NCBI GenBank assembly: GCA_017408185.1
Contig: JAFQVE010000354.1
Span: 1-8,830, forward strand
DNA length: 8,830 nucleotides
Origin: Oscillospiraceae bacterium
GTDB lineage: Bacteria > Bacillota_A > Clostridia > Oscillospirales > JAAYXM01
Reading direction: 5' to 3'
Below, in pieces: positions 1 to 6,636 of this stretch. Position numbers and translations under genes: made by a program. Numbering within the stretch: position 1 is the first letter of the stretch; every line of letters starts with the position of its first letter. Under the pieces are notes generated by a model. It was not told the DNA's origin and did not search any database. It saw nothing but the letters and a program-made list of their open reading frames with translations.

Positions 1-215
1 ACATATTCATCATCCCAACAGTTATACACTCTGCCAACACCATCTGCCACATATTGATGATACATAGAAAATTCCCATGGATTATCATAACTATCGTGGT
101 AATATATAGGGAAATCAAACGGATAATGCATATCTGCACTATCGTAGCTGACCTCTGCCGATGCAACGGATATAAGCATAATGATTGAAAGTAAGCTTAT
201 GAATAATCTCTTCAC
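1..215 (-). CDS. Secreted tyrosine-rich protein of unknown function, N-terminal part (runs off left edge)
   Basis: A GTG-started reading frame of 71 complete codons stays open to the left edge, so the C-terminus is missing. The start is set by an AAGGGGGGAG ribosome site at 221-230, five bases before GTG at 213-215. Residues 1-20 are a typical signal peptide: MKR, a hydrophobic core, then a VASA cleavage site before EVSYD. The first 51 mature residues contain 9 Tyr, 3 Phe and 2 Trp plus 11 Asp/Glu, with only one Arg and no Lys. It should therefore be exported and strongly acidic. One Cys is visible near residue 66. I do not recognise the family. Its divergent neighbour is a cell-wall glycosidase, but nothing ties the two functionally. 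Confidence 0.72.
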   Translation of the reverse strand, partial: MKRLFISLLSIIMLISVASAEVSYDSADMHYPFDFPIYYHDSYDNPWEFSMYHQYVADGVGRVYNCWDDEY

Positions 216-239
216 CAAATCTCCCCCCTTTTTGATTTA

Positions 240-268
240 ATGCTATCATATGCATAAATCGCTGTCAA
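240..268 (-). promoter_or_regulatory. Promoter for the secreted Tyr-rich protein
   Basis: On the minus strand there is a perfect -35 TTGACA (263-268), a 17-base spacer and a -10 TAGCAT (240-245, 4 of 6 to consensus). Transcription would start near 233, a few bases before the ribosome site at 221-230, so the leader would be very short. Confidence 0.5.
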
Positions 269-301
269 GTAGATAGTATGTTCTTGATTTTCCATATGCG
301 G

Positions 302-309
302 CATATACT
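302..309 (+). promoter_or_regulatory. Possible sporulation-type -10 element for the LysM-GH18 gene
   Basis: The sequence CATATACT lies 20 bases before the ATG at 330. It resembles the CATA-type -10 boxes used by mother-cell and forespore sigma factors of spore formers, matching the sigma-E form at 7 of 8 positions. It also contains TATACT, a 5-of-6 match to the vegetative -10. A convincing -35 was not seen for either class; TTCTTG at 281-286 is poor. The sporulation reading rests mainly on what the gene encodes. Confidence 0.25.
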
Positions 310-329
310 TCAAAAAAGGAGTGAATTTT

Positions 330-1463
330 ATGGAAATTTATGTTGTTCAGCCGGGCGATACGCTGACAAATATCGCCGAAAACTTCGGAGTGAGCGTGCG
401 TGAGCTTTCTGCAATAAACGGAATTCCTCTCAACGAGGGGCTTGTTGTCGGGCAGACGGTTGTCATAACTTTTCCTCAGGACAGACCGATTTATGAGGCA
501 AGCGTCTATGGCTACGCATATCCGTTCATAGATTTCGGGCTTCTCAGGGAGGTTTTGCCGTTCAATACATATCTCATGCCGTTCACCTATGGCTTCACGC
601 CTTCGGGCGAGCTTGTTGAGCTCAATGACGGCGCGCTTCTCTCACTTGCACGCGAATATGACACAGCGCCGCTTATGCATCTCTCAACACTGACAGAGGA
701 GGGTGGCTTTGACAGCGCGCTTGCAGACATTGTTTTAAACAATCCGCAAAGCCGCGAAAATCTGATTGAAAACGTAATTTCGACTATTGATGCAAAGGGA
801 TATGCCGGGCTTGATATCGATTTTGAATATATCCCGTCGCGCAGTGCCGCAGCCTACGCCGCTCTCGTCACGGAATTCCGCGAGCGTCTGAATGCCGAAG
901 GGAAAACAGTCATTGTCGCGCTTGCACCGAAAACCTCAGCAGACCAGCGCGGCCTTCTCTATGAAGGTCACGATTATGGGCTTCTCGGGCAGGCGGCAGA
1001 CTATGTGCTTCTGATGACCTATGAATGGGGCTACACCTACGGTCCGCCGCAGGCGGTTGCACCGATACCGAATGTGCGCGCTGTGGTTGAATATGCGCTG
1101 ACGGAGATACCGCGCGAAAAGATATATCTCGGCATACCGAACTACGGCTATGACTGGACGCTCCCGTTTGTTCAGGGTGAGAGCCGCGCACAATCGATAT
1201 CCAATGTCAGCGCAGTCGCGCTTGCGCGGCAATATGGTGCAGAAATCCTCTTTGACGAAATGGCGCAAAGTCCATATTTCAACTATACCGACGGAGCCGG
1301 ACGGCTTCACGAGGTGCATTTTGAGGATGCACGGAGCATAAGTGCAAAGCTTTCGCTTCTTCCCGAATATTCCTTATACGGTGCAGGCTATTGGAATCTG
1401 ATGCGCCCGTTTCCTCAGAACTGGGCGGTCCTGAGCTCTTTAATTGATATAAGGCGCATCTGA
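330..1463 (+). CDS. LysM domain plus GH18 glycosidase, SleL/YaaH-like spore cortex-lytic type
   Basis: The 377-residue protein has one LysM peptidoglycan-binding domain at about residues 2-48 (YVVQPGDTL start). A glycoside hydrolase family 18 barrel follows, at about 55-370. The catalytic motif is GLDIDFEY at 160-167, with Glu166 as predicted acid; other barrel signatures are LMTYEWG (228-234) and GYWNL (353-357). Relatives such as Bacillus YaaH and SleL are N-acetylglucosaminidases that cut cortex peptidoglycan during germination. The usual protein has two LysM repeats; here only one is seen. There is no signal peptide, as is normal for the spore-associated members. A GTG at 321 is in frame, but it overlaps the AAAAAAGGAG ribosome site (312-321), so ATG at 330, eight bases after that site, is the better start. 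Substrate and spore role are inferred from the family. Confidence 0.9.
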   Translation: MEIYVVQPGDTLTNIAENFGVSVRELSAINGIPLNEGLVVGQTVVITFPQDRPIYEASVYGYAYPFIDFGLLREVLPFNTYLMPFTYGFTPSGELVELNDGALLSLAREYDTAPLMHLSTLTEEGGFDSALADIVLNNPQSRENLIENVISTIDAKGYAGLDIDFEYIPSRSAAAYAALVTEFRERLNAEGKTVIVALAPKTSADQRGLLYEGHDYGLLGQAADYVLLMTYEWGYTYGPPQAVAPIPNVRAVVEYALTEIPREKIYLGIPNYGYDWTLPFVQGESRAQSISNVSAVALARQYGAEILFDEMAQSPYFNYTDGAGRLHEVHFEDARSISAKLSLLPEYSLYGAGYWNLMRPFPQNWAVLSSLIDIRRI

Positions 1464-1478
1464 GGCGGCAAACTTTGC

Positions 1479-1508
1479 TTGACAATTCCGTTGAGTATGA
1501 ATTATAAT
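1479..1508 (+). promoter_or_regulatory. Strong sigma-A promoter of rnpB
   Basis: There is a consensus -35 TTGACA (1479-1484), an 18-base spacer and a consensus -10 TATAAT (1503-1508). The expected start, about seven bases downstream near 1515, coincides with the 5' strand of helix P1 of the RNase P RNA. Two perfect hexamers suit a highly expressed stable RNA. The -35 begins 15 bases after the stop of the upstream glycosidase gene, with no terminator between. Confidence 0.88.
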
Positions 1509-1515
1509 AAAATCC

Positions 1516-2008
1516 GCGAGTAGGTCGGGCAGTCGCGTGCGTCTATGCCGAAAGGTGACGTATGAGGAAAGTCCGAGCTCCATAGGGCAAGGATAACGGG
1601 TAACGCCCGCCGAAGGCGACTTCAGGAAAAGTGCAACAGAGATATACCGCCTCGAAAGCTATTGCTTTGGTGTCAAGTTGATGAATTGTCGCTTGCTTTT
1701 TTCAAACCCGGTGAAAGCCTGCTTTCGCCGGAAGAGGAGGAGCAGCGACAAACATGAGGCTTGTCGCTTTAGCGGCAAGTTGATAAATTGTCGCTTGCTC
1801 CGACGAGGTAAGGGTGGAAACGTGAGGTAAGAGCTCACGGGTGAGCAGGGAACTGTCTCATCCTGCAAACTCTATCCGGAGCAACACCGTATAGGAGGAC
1901 ATCAAGGCTGGCCCGGCTGTCCTCGGGTAGGTGGCTAAAGCGCCGTGGCAACACGTCGCGTAGATAGATGACTGTCCAAGACAGAACTCGGCTTACAGAC
2001 CTGCTCGC
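1516..2008 (+). ncRNA. rnpB: RNase P RNA (type A) with enlarged P12
   Basis: This is the catalytic RNA of ribonuclease P, which removes 5' leaders from pre-tRNAs. Recognisable blocks, in order, are GAGGAAAGTCC (P4 5' strand, 1564-1574), the GATAACGGGTAACGCC segment (1591-1606) and GTGCAACAGA followed by ACCGCC (1631-1651). These are followed by GGTAAGGGTGG (1807-1817), a GTGAGGTAAGAGCTCAC hairpin (1822-1838), TCCTCGGGTAGG (1919-1930) and ACAGAACTCGGCTTA (1981-1995, P4 3' strand). The ends pair as P1: 1516-1526 with 1998-2008, 11 base pairs with one G-U. At about 493 nt it is longer than the roughly 350-400 nt of most bacterial versions. The excess lies between ACCGCC and GGTAAGGG, 155 nt here against about 23 in Escherichia coli. 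The core is intact, so it is probably functional. Mature ends are inferred from P1 pairing. Confidence 0.95.
1655..1803 (+). repeat. Repeat-built insertion in RNase P helix P12
   Basis: The closing stem of P12 is CCTCG (1650-1654) with CGAGG (1804-1808); the 149 bases between replace a normally short loop. Inside are two direct copies of a 24-base unit, CAAGTTGATRAATTGTCGCT followed by TGCT, at 1674-1697 and 1776-1799, differing at one base. A near-perfect hairpin at 1708-1717/1722-1731 has a 10-bp stem and a CCTG loop. It is enclosed by imperfect pairing of 1686-1697 with 1741-1751. A second hairpin pairs 1760-1767 with 1772-1779 around TTTA. The core TTGTCGC occurs three times and its complement once, so alternative folds are possible. 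The pattern suggests a small mobile palindromic element that expanded the loop. Whether it is dispersed elsewhere cannot be seen here. Confidence 0.75.
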
Positions 2009-2021
2009 AACGTTAGAAAAT

Positions 2022-2055
2022 AATCCCCCATTCTCAAAAAAGAATGGGGGATTTT
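2022..2055. terminator. Shared terminator between rnpB and the antiporter gene
   Basis: A perfect 13-bp stem (2022-2034 with 2041-2053) closes a CAAAAA loop. T-rich bases follow on the plus strand (ATTTTGTT), and on the minus strand the stem runs into ATTTTCT. It sits 13 bases after the end of the RNase P RNA and about 15 bases past the stop of the convergent antiporter gene, so it can serve both. Confidence 0.85.
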
Positions 2056-2068
2056 GTTCATACGGACT

Positions 2069-3703
2069 CTACATATTTTCGTCGCTTGATTCCCATTCGG
2101 CGCGGACGTGCTCCGAATCGTTTATGACGAGGATATCGCCGTCGCGAAGCTTGACATTCCCTTTCGGGATGATTATCTTTTCGCGGCGCTTTATCATAAT
2201 TATCAGATCGTTGCCGGATTTCACCTGAGATATCGGCTTATCCGTCCACGGGTCATCGTTATCGAGCACCCTTTCATAGAGATTTACGCCGTCTATGCGC
2301 CCGATAGCCTTGCCGCCGAGGATGATTCTGTCGCCCGGCAGAAGCTTTATTCTTCCGTTGGGCACGATGCGCCTGTCATTTCTTATTATCAGAACAATGA
2401 GCGTGTCGGGCGGAAGCGTGATGTTGCGTATTTCGTTGTTCGCCCAGGGGTGAGACTCGCGGATTTTAAAGCGGACGAAGCGCACAGGATGCTCCTCAGT
2501 GTAGTCTGTAAAGGTTTTCATAACATCGCTTGAGTTGTCTGTCATTCCGAAAAACTTTGCAAAGCGCGGAAGCAGCGTGCCCTGAACGAGAATCGAAAAC
2601 AGTACGATAAAGAAAACAAGGTGGAAAATATCGCGTGACATAACCGCAGGATCGAGCACTGCGATTATTGCAAAAACGATACTTGCAGCCCCTCGGAAGC
2701 CTGCCCACGAAACGACGGCAATCTGCCCGAAGCTTGCGCGGAACGGAATCAGGACGAGCGAGGTTACAATCGGACGTGCAACGAGCGTCAAAAACAGCGC
2801 GATTGCAAGCCCGAGCGGAGCTATCGCAGGAAGCTGCGACGGGAACGCGAGAAGCCCGAGCAGGAAGAAGACGAGCATCTGCATAAGGCCTGTGAGCCCG
2901 TCAAAGAAATTTACAAGAGATTGCTTGTGGTTTATTTTTGCGTTGCCGAGGATGATGCCCGTAATATAAGCAGAGAGATAGCCGTTACCTCCGACAACCT
3001 CGGGAAGCGCAAATGCCGCGATGGCGACAGCGACCATGAACACGCCGTCAAAGCCTGCCGAGAAAAAGCGGAAGCGGCGGAAAAAGCGGATTGCAAGATA
3101 TGCGATGAGAAAGCCTCCTGCAAGGCCGAAGAAGAGCTGTGCAAACAGCAGCCACGCAATATCTTCGCCGCCGGAATTTCCGTTCATAAGCGAGAGGATT
3201 GTAATTGTGAGCATATATGAAAACGGGTCATTGCTGCCGCTTTCAACCTCGAGCAGAGATGCTGTGTTTTCACGGAGGTTGAGGTGCTTTGAGCGGAGCA
3301 CGGAAAAAACGCTGGCGGCATCTGTCGAGCTGATGACAGAGCCTATGAGAAAGCTCTCGAGAAGTGCGAGCTTCAGGACATAGTGGCAGAAGAGGCCGAC
3401 GAGCCCTGCCGTGGCGACTGTGCCGAGCGTGGACATCATAATAGCTTTTGCCGCAACAGGGCGCGCAGCAGTCCATTTTGTGCCGAAGCCGCCATAGAAC
3501 ATTATGAAAATAAGCGCGAAAACACAAATATTCTCGGCGAAGCCATAGTTGTCAAACGGAATTTTCACAAGCCCATCGGAACCGAAGAGCATGCCTATGA
3601 AAATAAACGCAAGCAATACGGGAACGCCGAGCTTATGAGACACGCGGTTGAAAATAACACACAGAAAAATAGCTATTGCACCGAGCAGCAGATAAAAATC
3701 CAA
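2069..3703 (-). CDS. CPA1-family K+(Na+)/H+ antiporter with two C-terminal RCK_C domains (NhaP2/CvrA-like)
   Basis: The 544-residue inner-membrane protein has about 12 hydrophobic segments over residues 1-385. CPA1 signatures are SSTDAASVF (125-133) and ESGSNDP (154-160), whose Asp159 is the predicted ion-binding residue, and the late WAGFRGA segment (333-339). The cytoplasmic tail carries two tandem RCK_C (TrkA-C) modules at about 402-470 and 475-530, each with an LPGD or LRDGD turn. These modules usually gate transport by ligand binding. The family exchanges cytoplasmic K+ or Na+ for protons in pH and osmotic control; K+ is the better guess because of resemblance to NhaP2, but the ion is not decided by sequence. 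The start is TTG at 3701-3703, chosen because GGAGGT lies seven bases upstream; the next Met is within the second hydrophobic segment. It stands alone, convergent with rnpB and divergent from the dehydrogenase. Confidence 0.92.
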   Translation of the reverse strand: MDFYLLLGAIAIFLCVIFNRVSHKLGVPVLLAFIFIGMLFGSDGLVKIPFDNYGFAENICVFALIFIMFYGGFGTKWTAARPVAAKAIMMSTLGTVATAGLVGLFCHYVLKLALLESFLIGSVISSTDAASVFSVLRSKHLNLRENTASLLEVESGSNDPFSYMLTITILSLMNGNSGGEDIAWLLFAQLFFGLAGGFLIAYLAIRFFRRFRFFSAGFDGVFMVAVAIAAFALPEVVGGNGYLSAYITGIILGNAKINHKQSLVNFFDGLTGLMQMLVFFLLGLLAFPSQLPAIAPLGLAIALFLTLVARPIVTSLVLIPFRASFGQIAVVSWAGFRGAASIVFAIIAVLDPAVMSRDIFHLVFFIVLFSILVQGTLLPRFAKFFGMTDNSSDVMKTFTDYTEEHPVRFVRFKIRESHPWANNEIRNITLPPDTLIVLIIRNDRRIVPNGRIKLLPGDRIILGGKAIGRIDGVNLYERVLDNDDPWTDKPISQVKSGNDLIIMIKRREKIIIPKGNVKLRDGDILVINDSEHVRAEWESSDENM

Positions 3704-3735
3704 AACTTAAACCTCCGATTATTCTTCATATTAAA

Positions 3736-3765
3736 ATAATAGCATAAATTCCGGGCATATGTCAA
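3736..3765 (-). promoter_or_regulatory. Promoter of the antiporter gene
   Basis: On the minus strand there is a perfect -35 TTGACA (3760-3765), an 18-base spacer and a -10 TATTAT (3736-3741, 5 of 6). Transcription would start near 3729 and give a leader of about 26 bases containing the GGAGGT ribosome site (3711-3716). Confidence 0.65.
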
Positions 3766-3773
3766 TGTGGTGT

Positions 3774-3802
3774 TTGCATTGAAGCGCAGTTTGGTGTATA
3801 AT
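3774..3802 (+). promoter_or_regulatory. Promoter of the iron alcohol dehydrogenase gene
   Basis: A perfect -10 TATAAT (3797-3802) is preceded at 17 bases by TTGCAT (3774-3779), a weak -35. The -35 boxes of this promoter and the divergent antiporter promoter are only eight bases apart, so polymerase binding at one may influence the other. Confidence 0.5.
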
Positions 3803-3846
3803 GGTAAAAAACAGGTGATAAAAAATATGCAGGGGGGAAATGCTTT

Positions 3847-4944
3847 ATGACAAACCTCTTTTTCAATCCGGTGAAGGTCTTTTCCGGGCGCGGTTGCGTC
3901 GGGGAATATCCGTGGAAAAGTCACGGCAAAAAATGTATGATAGTGTGCGGCTCACATTCCGCAAGGCTTTGCGGCGCGCTTGACGATGTCCGCGATGCGC
4001 TCACGGCACAGAACATAAAGTTCATAATCTTCGATCGCGTCGAGCAGAACCCGACAGTCGAAACCTGCAAGGAGGCCGGCGACATCGCGCGCGAGGACAA
4101 AGTCGATTTCATAATCGGCATAGGCGGCGGCAGCCCTCTTGATGCGGCGAAGGCGGCGGCATATTTTGCGTCAAATCCTCATCTCACGGTCGAAACGCTC
4201 TATGACGGCGAATGCAAATCAGATCCTCTGCCTGTGATTGCGATACCGACGACTGCAGGAACAGGTAGCGAGGTCACGCAATATTCCGTTCTGACCTGCA
4301 GAAGAATCGAAAATAAGAAAACGCTGAAAACTCCGAAAATCTTCCCGGTCGCGGCGCTCCTTGATGCTGAATATACTGTCACGTTGCCGCAGAGCATCAC
4401 AAATGCGACAGCCGTTGATGCGCTGTGCCACGCTGTTGAGGGCTATCTCTCAAAGGGTGCAAACCCGGTTTCGGATGCGCTTGCGGAAAAGGCGATGTTC
4501 TATGTCGGGCGTTCTCTCCGCTCGCTCATAGAGGGCAGGCTTGATTTTGCTCTGCGCGAGAGGCTGTTGCTCGGCTCGATGCTTGCAGGTATGGTAATAT
4601 CCGTTACGGGCACGTGTTTTGTTCATTCGTTCGGTTATCCGTTCACCTATTTCGAAGGCCTTTCCCATGGCGAAGCAAACGCCTGCTTCTTGCCTGATTT
4701 TGCGGAATACACTGCGCGTGTTGCCGAGGACAAGGTTATGCGTGTATACCGCTTGTGCGGCGTAAAGACACACGAGGAATTCCGCTCACTTATCGAGCGC
4801 GCTGTTCCGTGCGATTGGAAATTCGATCGCGACGCCGTTATGAAATATTCAAGAATAGGCGGCGGTGGCGGCAGCGTCAACAAGGGGCTCTATGAACCGA
4901 CGGCTGACGACATATACAATATGTATAAAAAATATATAATATAA
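3847..4944 (+). CDS. Iron-containing alcohol dehydrogenase
   Basis: The 365-residue protein belongs to the group III, metal-dependent alcohol dehydrogenases, which interconvert alcohols or diols and aldehydes with NAD(P)H in the cytoplasm. The N-terminal nucleotide-binding half contains GGGSPLDAAKA (93-103) and TTAGTGSEV (135-143). The metal site is complete: Asp191 and His195 in the DALCHAVEG segment, His260 in VHSFGYP, and His274 in SHGEANA. The length is slightly below the usual 380-400 residues, but the last family motif (NKG..YEPTADDI) is present, so it is not truncated. The start has AGGGGGG (3831-3837) nine bases upstream. It is a single gene with its own promoter and terminator, and no enzyme partner is next to it. 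The substrate cannot be assigned; butanol, propanediol or sugar-derived aldehydes are all possible for this family. Confidence 0.93.
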   Translation: MTNLFFNPVKVFSGRGCVGEYPWKSHGKKCMIVCGSHSARLCGALDDVRDALTAQNIKFIIFDRVEQNPTVETCKEAGDIAREDKVDFIIGIGGGSPLDAAKAAAYFASNPHLTVETLYDGECKSDPLPVIAIPTTAGTGSEVTQYSVLTCRRIENKKTLKTPKIFPVAALLDAEYTVTLPQSITNATAVDALCHAVEGYLSKGANPVSDALAEKAMFYVGRSLRSLIEGRLDFALRERLLLGSMLAGMVISVTGTCFVHSFGYPFTYFEGLSHGEANACFLPDFAEYTARVAEDKVMRVYRLCGVKTHEEFRSLIERAVPCDWKFDRDAVMKYSRIGGGGGSVNKGLYEPTADDIYNMYKKYII

Positions 4945-4957
4945 CTTATTGGATATA

Positions 4958-4995
4958 AAAACAGTGTGAGGATCGCTTGATCTTCACACTGTTTT
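4958..4995. terminator. Bidirectional terminator between the dehydrogenase and M20 peptidase genes
   Basis: A 17-bp stem with one G-U pair (4958-4974 with 4979-4995) closes a GCTT loop. The plus strand ends in GTTTTGCTG, and the minus strand ends in GTTTTTATAT, which is the stronger T tract. It lies 13 bases after the dehydrogenase stop, and 65 bases past the stop of the convergent peptidase gene. Confidence 0.85.
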
Positions 4996-5019
4996 GCTGT
5001 CTTTTAATATGTATCAGTC

Positions 5020-5045
5020 CTGCCTGTTTTCTCGCAAACAGGCAG
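5020..5045. other. Stem-loop just past the M20 peptidase stop
   Basis: There is a perfect 10-bp stem (5020-5029 with 5036-5045) with a TCTCGC loop, 15 bases downstream of the peptidase stop on the minus strand. No T tract follows directly, so it is not a complete terminator. It may protect the 3' end of the transcript or assist the stronger hairpin beyond it. Confidence 0.5.
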
Positions 5046-5060
5046 AGGATATATTAGCCT

Positions 5061-6317
5061 CTAACCGAGCATATTCAGTATATACACTGCAATTATTTTC
5101 GCAAATTCCAGAAGCTTGTCACATTCGATGAACTCATCCGGCTGATGCGCACCGCCCTCCTCCCGGAACGTGCGTGCAGCGCCAAAGGTGAATGCATTGC
5201 GGCTTCCGTATTTTGAAATAACGGAAAGATCCGAAAGACACGAGCCGCAGACAACCGGTTCACAACCGCTCACCTCGCGCGCGGCATCAAGCATCTTTTT
5301 TATATCCGGTGCATCCGGCTCACAGAATACATAATGGAAGAAACGTGTGTATGGCACAAAGCCTTCGCCGATGATTCCCATAGGCTCAAGCACAGAAGCA
5401 AACTTTTTCTCGAGAAGCGCAAGCTCGTCATAGATTTCCTTCTCTGTTTTATCTGTGTAATACATAAAGTGAATCTCACCGCGATTTAAATCCGTTCCGT
5501 TGCACCCTGCGCGTATTCCCTGATAAGTCATCGAGCTTTCGGGGAAAACCGTTCCGTTATAATACTTATTTTCAGAAAGCTCGGTATATCTGTTTTGCTT
5601 AAATTCCTTTAAGACATCCATAATAACCGGAATTGCGCGTGCGGAAAGCTCTGCGCTGTCGACGGTATCACGGGTGCGGTAGAGATATTTTGCCTCCTGA
5701 CCGCCTGTTGCACAGTGCCAAATCTGGTCGTGCTCGCCGTCAAGATTCAGTATGTGCTCGCAAGGATATTTGAGAACGGATGACAATGCTCCGTGTGAGC
5801 CTCCTGCCTCCTCGTCCGAATATGCAGAGAAGAGAAGATTCTCCTTCGGAACAAAACCGATCTCTTTTAAAAGCTTCATAACAAAGAGCGCGGCGGCAAC
5901 TCCGTATTTGTCGTCGCTTGCGCCTCTGCCGTAGATTTTTTCGTCCTTTATGAGTCCCGAAAGCGGCGGAACGGTCCAGTTTGATATATCGCCTATCTCG
6001 ACGGTATCGGTATGAGCCATAAGCATAAGCCCGTTTTTGTTCTCTTTTCCCGCAAGTGTTGCAACAACGCTAAAACGGTTCTCAAGCGCGCGCCCGGGCC
6101 AATAATCGGGGTGTTTTTCAAATCCCTCAAGCTCCGTCGGCGCAAACATATCGGCAGCTATTCCGATATCTTCGCAGTATGACTTTATATATCGGGCACA
6201 CTCCTCTTCGTTGCCGTAGTATGCAAAATTTTCAGAATTGATTTTCAGAAGCTCCGAGAGAAGTGCGAACAGCTCTTCGCGTCTTTCATCTATCAGCTTC
6301 AGTATACACTCTTTCAT
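5061..6317 (-). CDS. M20-family zinc metallopeptidase (dipeptidase or deacylase type)
   Basis: The 418-residue cytoplasmic protein has the full M20 active site. His102 and Asp104 lie in MAHTDTVE, the metal-bridging Asp135 in YGRGASDD, Glu169 (general base) and Glu170 in SDEEAGG, Asp193 in NLDGEHD, and His391 in GGAHQPDEF near the C-terminus. The stretch between about 200 and 315 should be the lid or dimerisation domain. M20 enzymes cleave dipeptides, acyl-amino acids or succinyl-diaminopimelate; which applies here cannot be read from the sequence, and no biosynthetic neighbours help. The length fits the family. ATG at 6315-6317 follows a GAGGGA ribosome site at 6323-6328, five bases away. No signal peptide is present. 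It is transcribed alone, convergent with the dehydrogenase. Confidence 0.9.
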   Translation of the reverse strand: MKECILKLIDERREELFALLSELLKINSENFAYYGNEEECARYIKSYCEDIGIAADMFAPTELEGFEKHPDYWPGRALENRFSVVATLAGKENKNGLMLMAHTDTVEIGDISNWTVPPLSGLIKDEKIYGRGASDDKYGVAAALFVMKLLKEIGFVPKENLLFSAYSDEEAGGSHGALSSVLKYPCEHILNLDGEHDQIWHCATGGQEAKYLYRTRDTVDSAELSARAIPVIMDVLKEFKQNRYTELSENKYYNGTVFPESSMTYQGIRAGCNGTDLNRGEIHFMYYTDKTEKEIYDELALLEKKFASVLEPMGIIGEGFVPYTRFFHYVFCEPDAPDIKKMLDAAREVSGCEPVVCGSCLSDLSVISKYGSRNAFTFGAARTFREEGGAHQPDEFIECDKLLEFAKIIAVYILNMLG

Positions 6318-6350
6318 ATATATCCCTCATTTTCAAGAATTACTGCTTTG

Positions 6351-6379
6351 ATTATAATATTAATTGTAATACAAATCAA
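6351..6379 (-). promoter_or_regulatory. Promoter of the M20 peptidase gene
   Basis: On the minus strand there is TTGATT (6374-6379, 4 of 6), a 17-base spacer that is very A+T rich, and a perfect TATAAT (6351-6356). The predicted start near 6344 gives a leader of about 27 bases. Confidence 0.55.
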
Positions 6380-6572
6380 TATCGAAGAATTATAAAAGCC
6401 TTGCACCCAAGAAGAAATACGCCGCACAATGCGCATCCGTGAAAGCGACCTTAATCTCCGACATTGACAGACTCGGAAATATTCAGCACCGCAATGCTTT
6501 CATTTGCAAAGCGGATCGACGAATAGAAATACCGTGCCCTCATGTGCGTATTAGTAGTGTTTATATGTCAAA
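6380..6572. other. Intergenic stretch with no supported gene
   Basis: This part of the 435-base gap between the peptidase and AraC genes has short open frames on both strands but none with a ribosome site. On the minus strand, 6451-6543 (30 residues) overlaps 6390-6464 (24 residues) in another frame. On the plus strand a GTG-started frame runs 6439-6711 through the downstream stem-loops. Several frames look protein-like at once, so no reading is favoured. An eroded gene or a non-coding RNA is possible but unproven. Confidence 0.35.
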
Positions 6573-6634
6573 AAAATACCCCACACGAAACAATAGCAAC
6601 TTTTTGCACAAACGATTTCGTGTGGGGATATTTT
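6573..6634 (-). terminator. Terminator downstream of the AraC regulator gene
   Basis: A perfect 12-bp GC-rich stem (6579-6590 with 6616-6627) closes a 25-base loop. It can be extended by six A-T pairs (6573-6578 with 6629-6634) across a one-base bulge. Read on the minus strand the stem is followed by TATTTTTTTGA, a good T tract. It lies about 120 bases past the regulator stop. The plus strand also ends in ATATTTTA, so weak activity in that direction is possible. Confidence 0.7.
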
Positions 6635-6636
6635 AT

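Noticed and set aside
1671..1800. Direct repeats considered as a CRISPR array
   Set aside because: Only two copies are present, the interval is 102 bases and filled with hairpins, and they lie inside rnpB.
1659..1868. Minus-strand open frame of 69 codons with a repeated KRQFINL peptide
   Set aside because: It lies wholly within rnpB; the repeated peptide is only the translation of the two 24-base DNA repeats, and no ribosome site fits.
2921..3383. Plus-strand open frames of about 100-120 codons opposite the antiporter gene
   Set aside because: They are antisense to a gene with clear family motifs, have lysine- and arginine-rich composition typical of shadow frames, and lack ribosome sites.
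4450..4773. Minus-strand frame of 107 codons opposite the alcohol dehydrogenase
   Set aside because: It overlaps metal-site codons of a well-supported gene and shows no motif or start signal.
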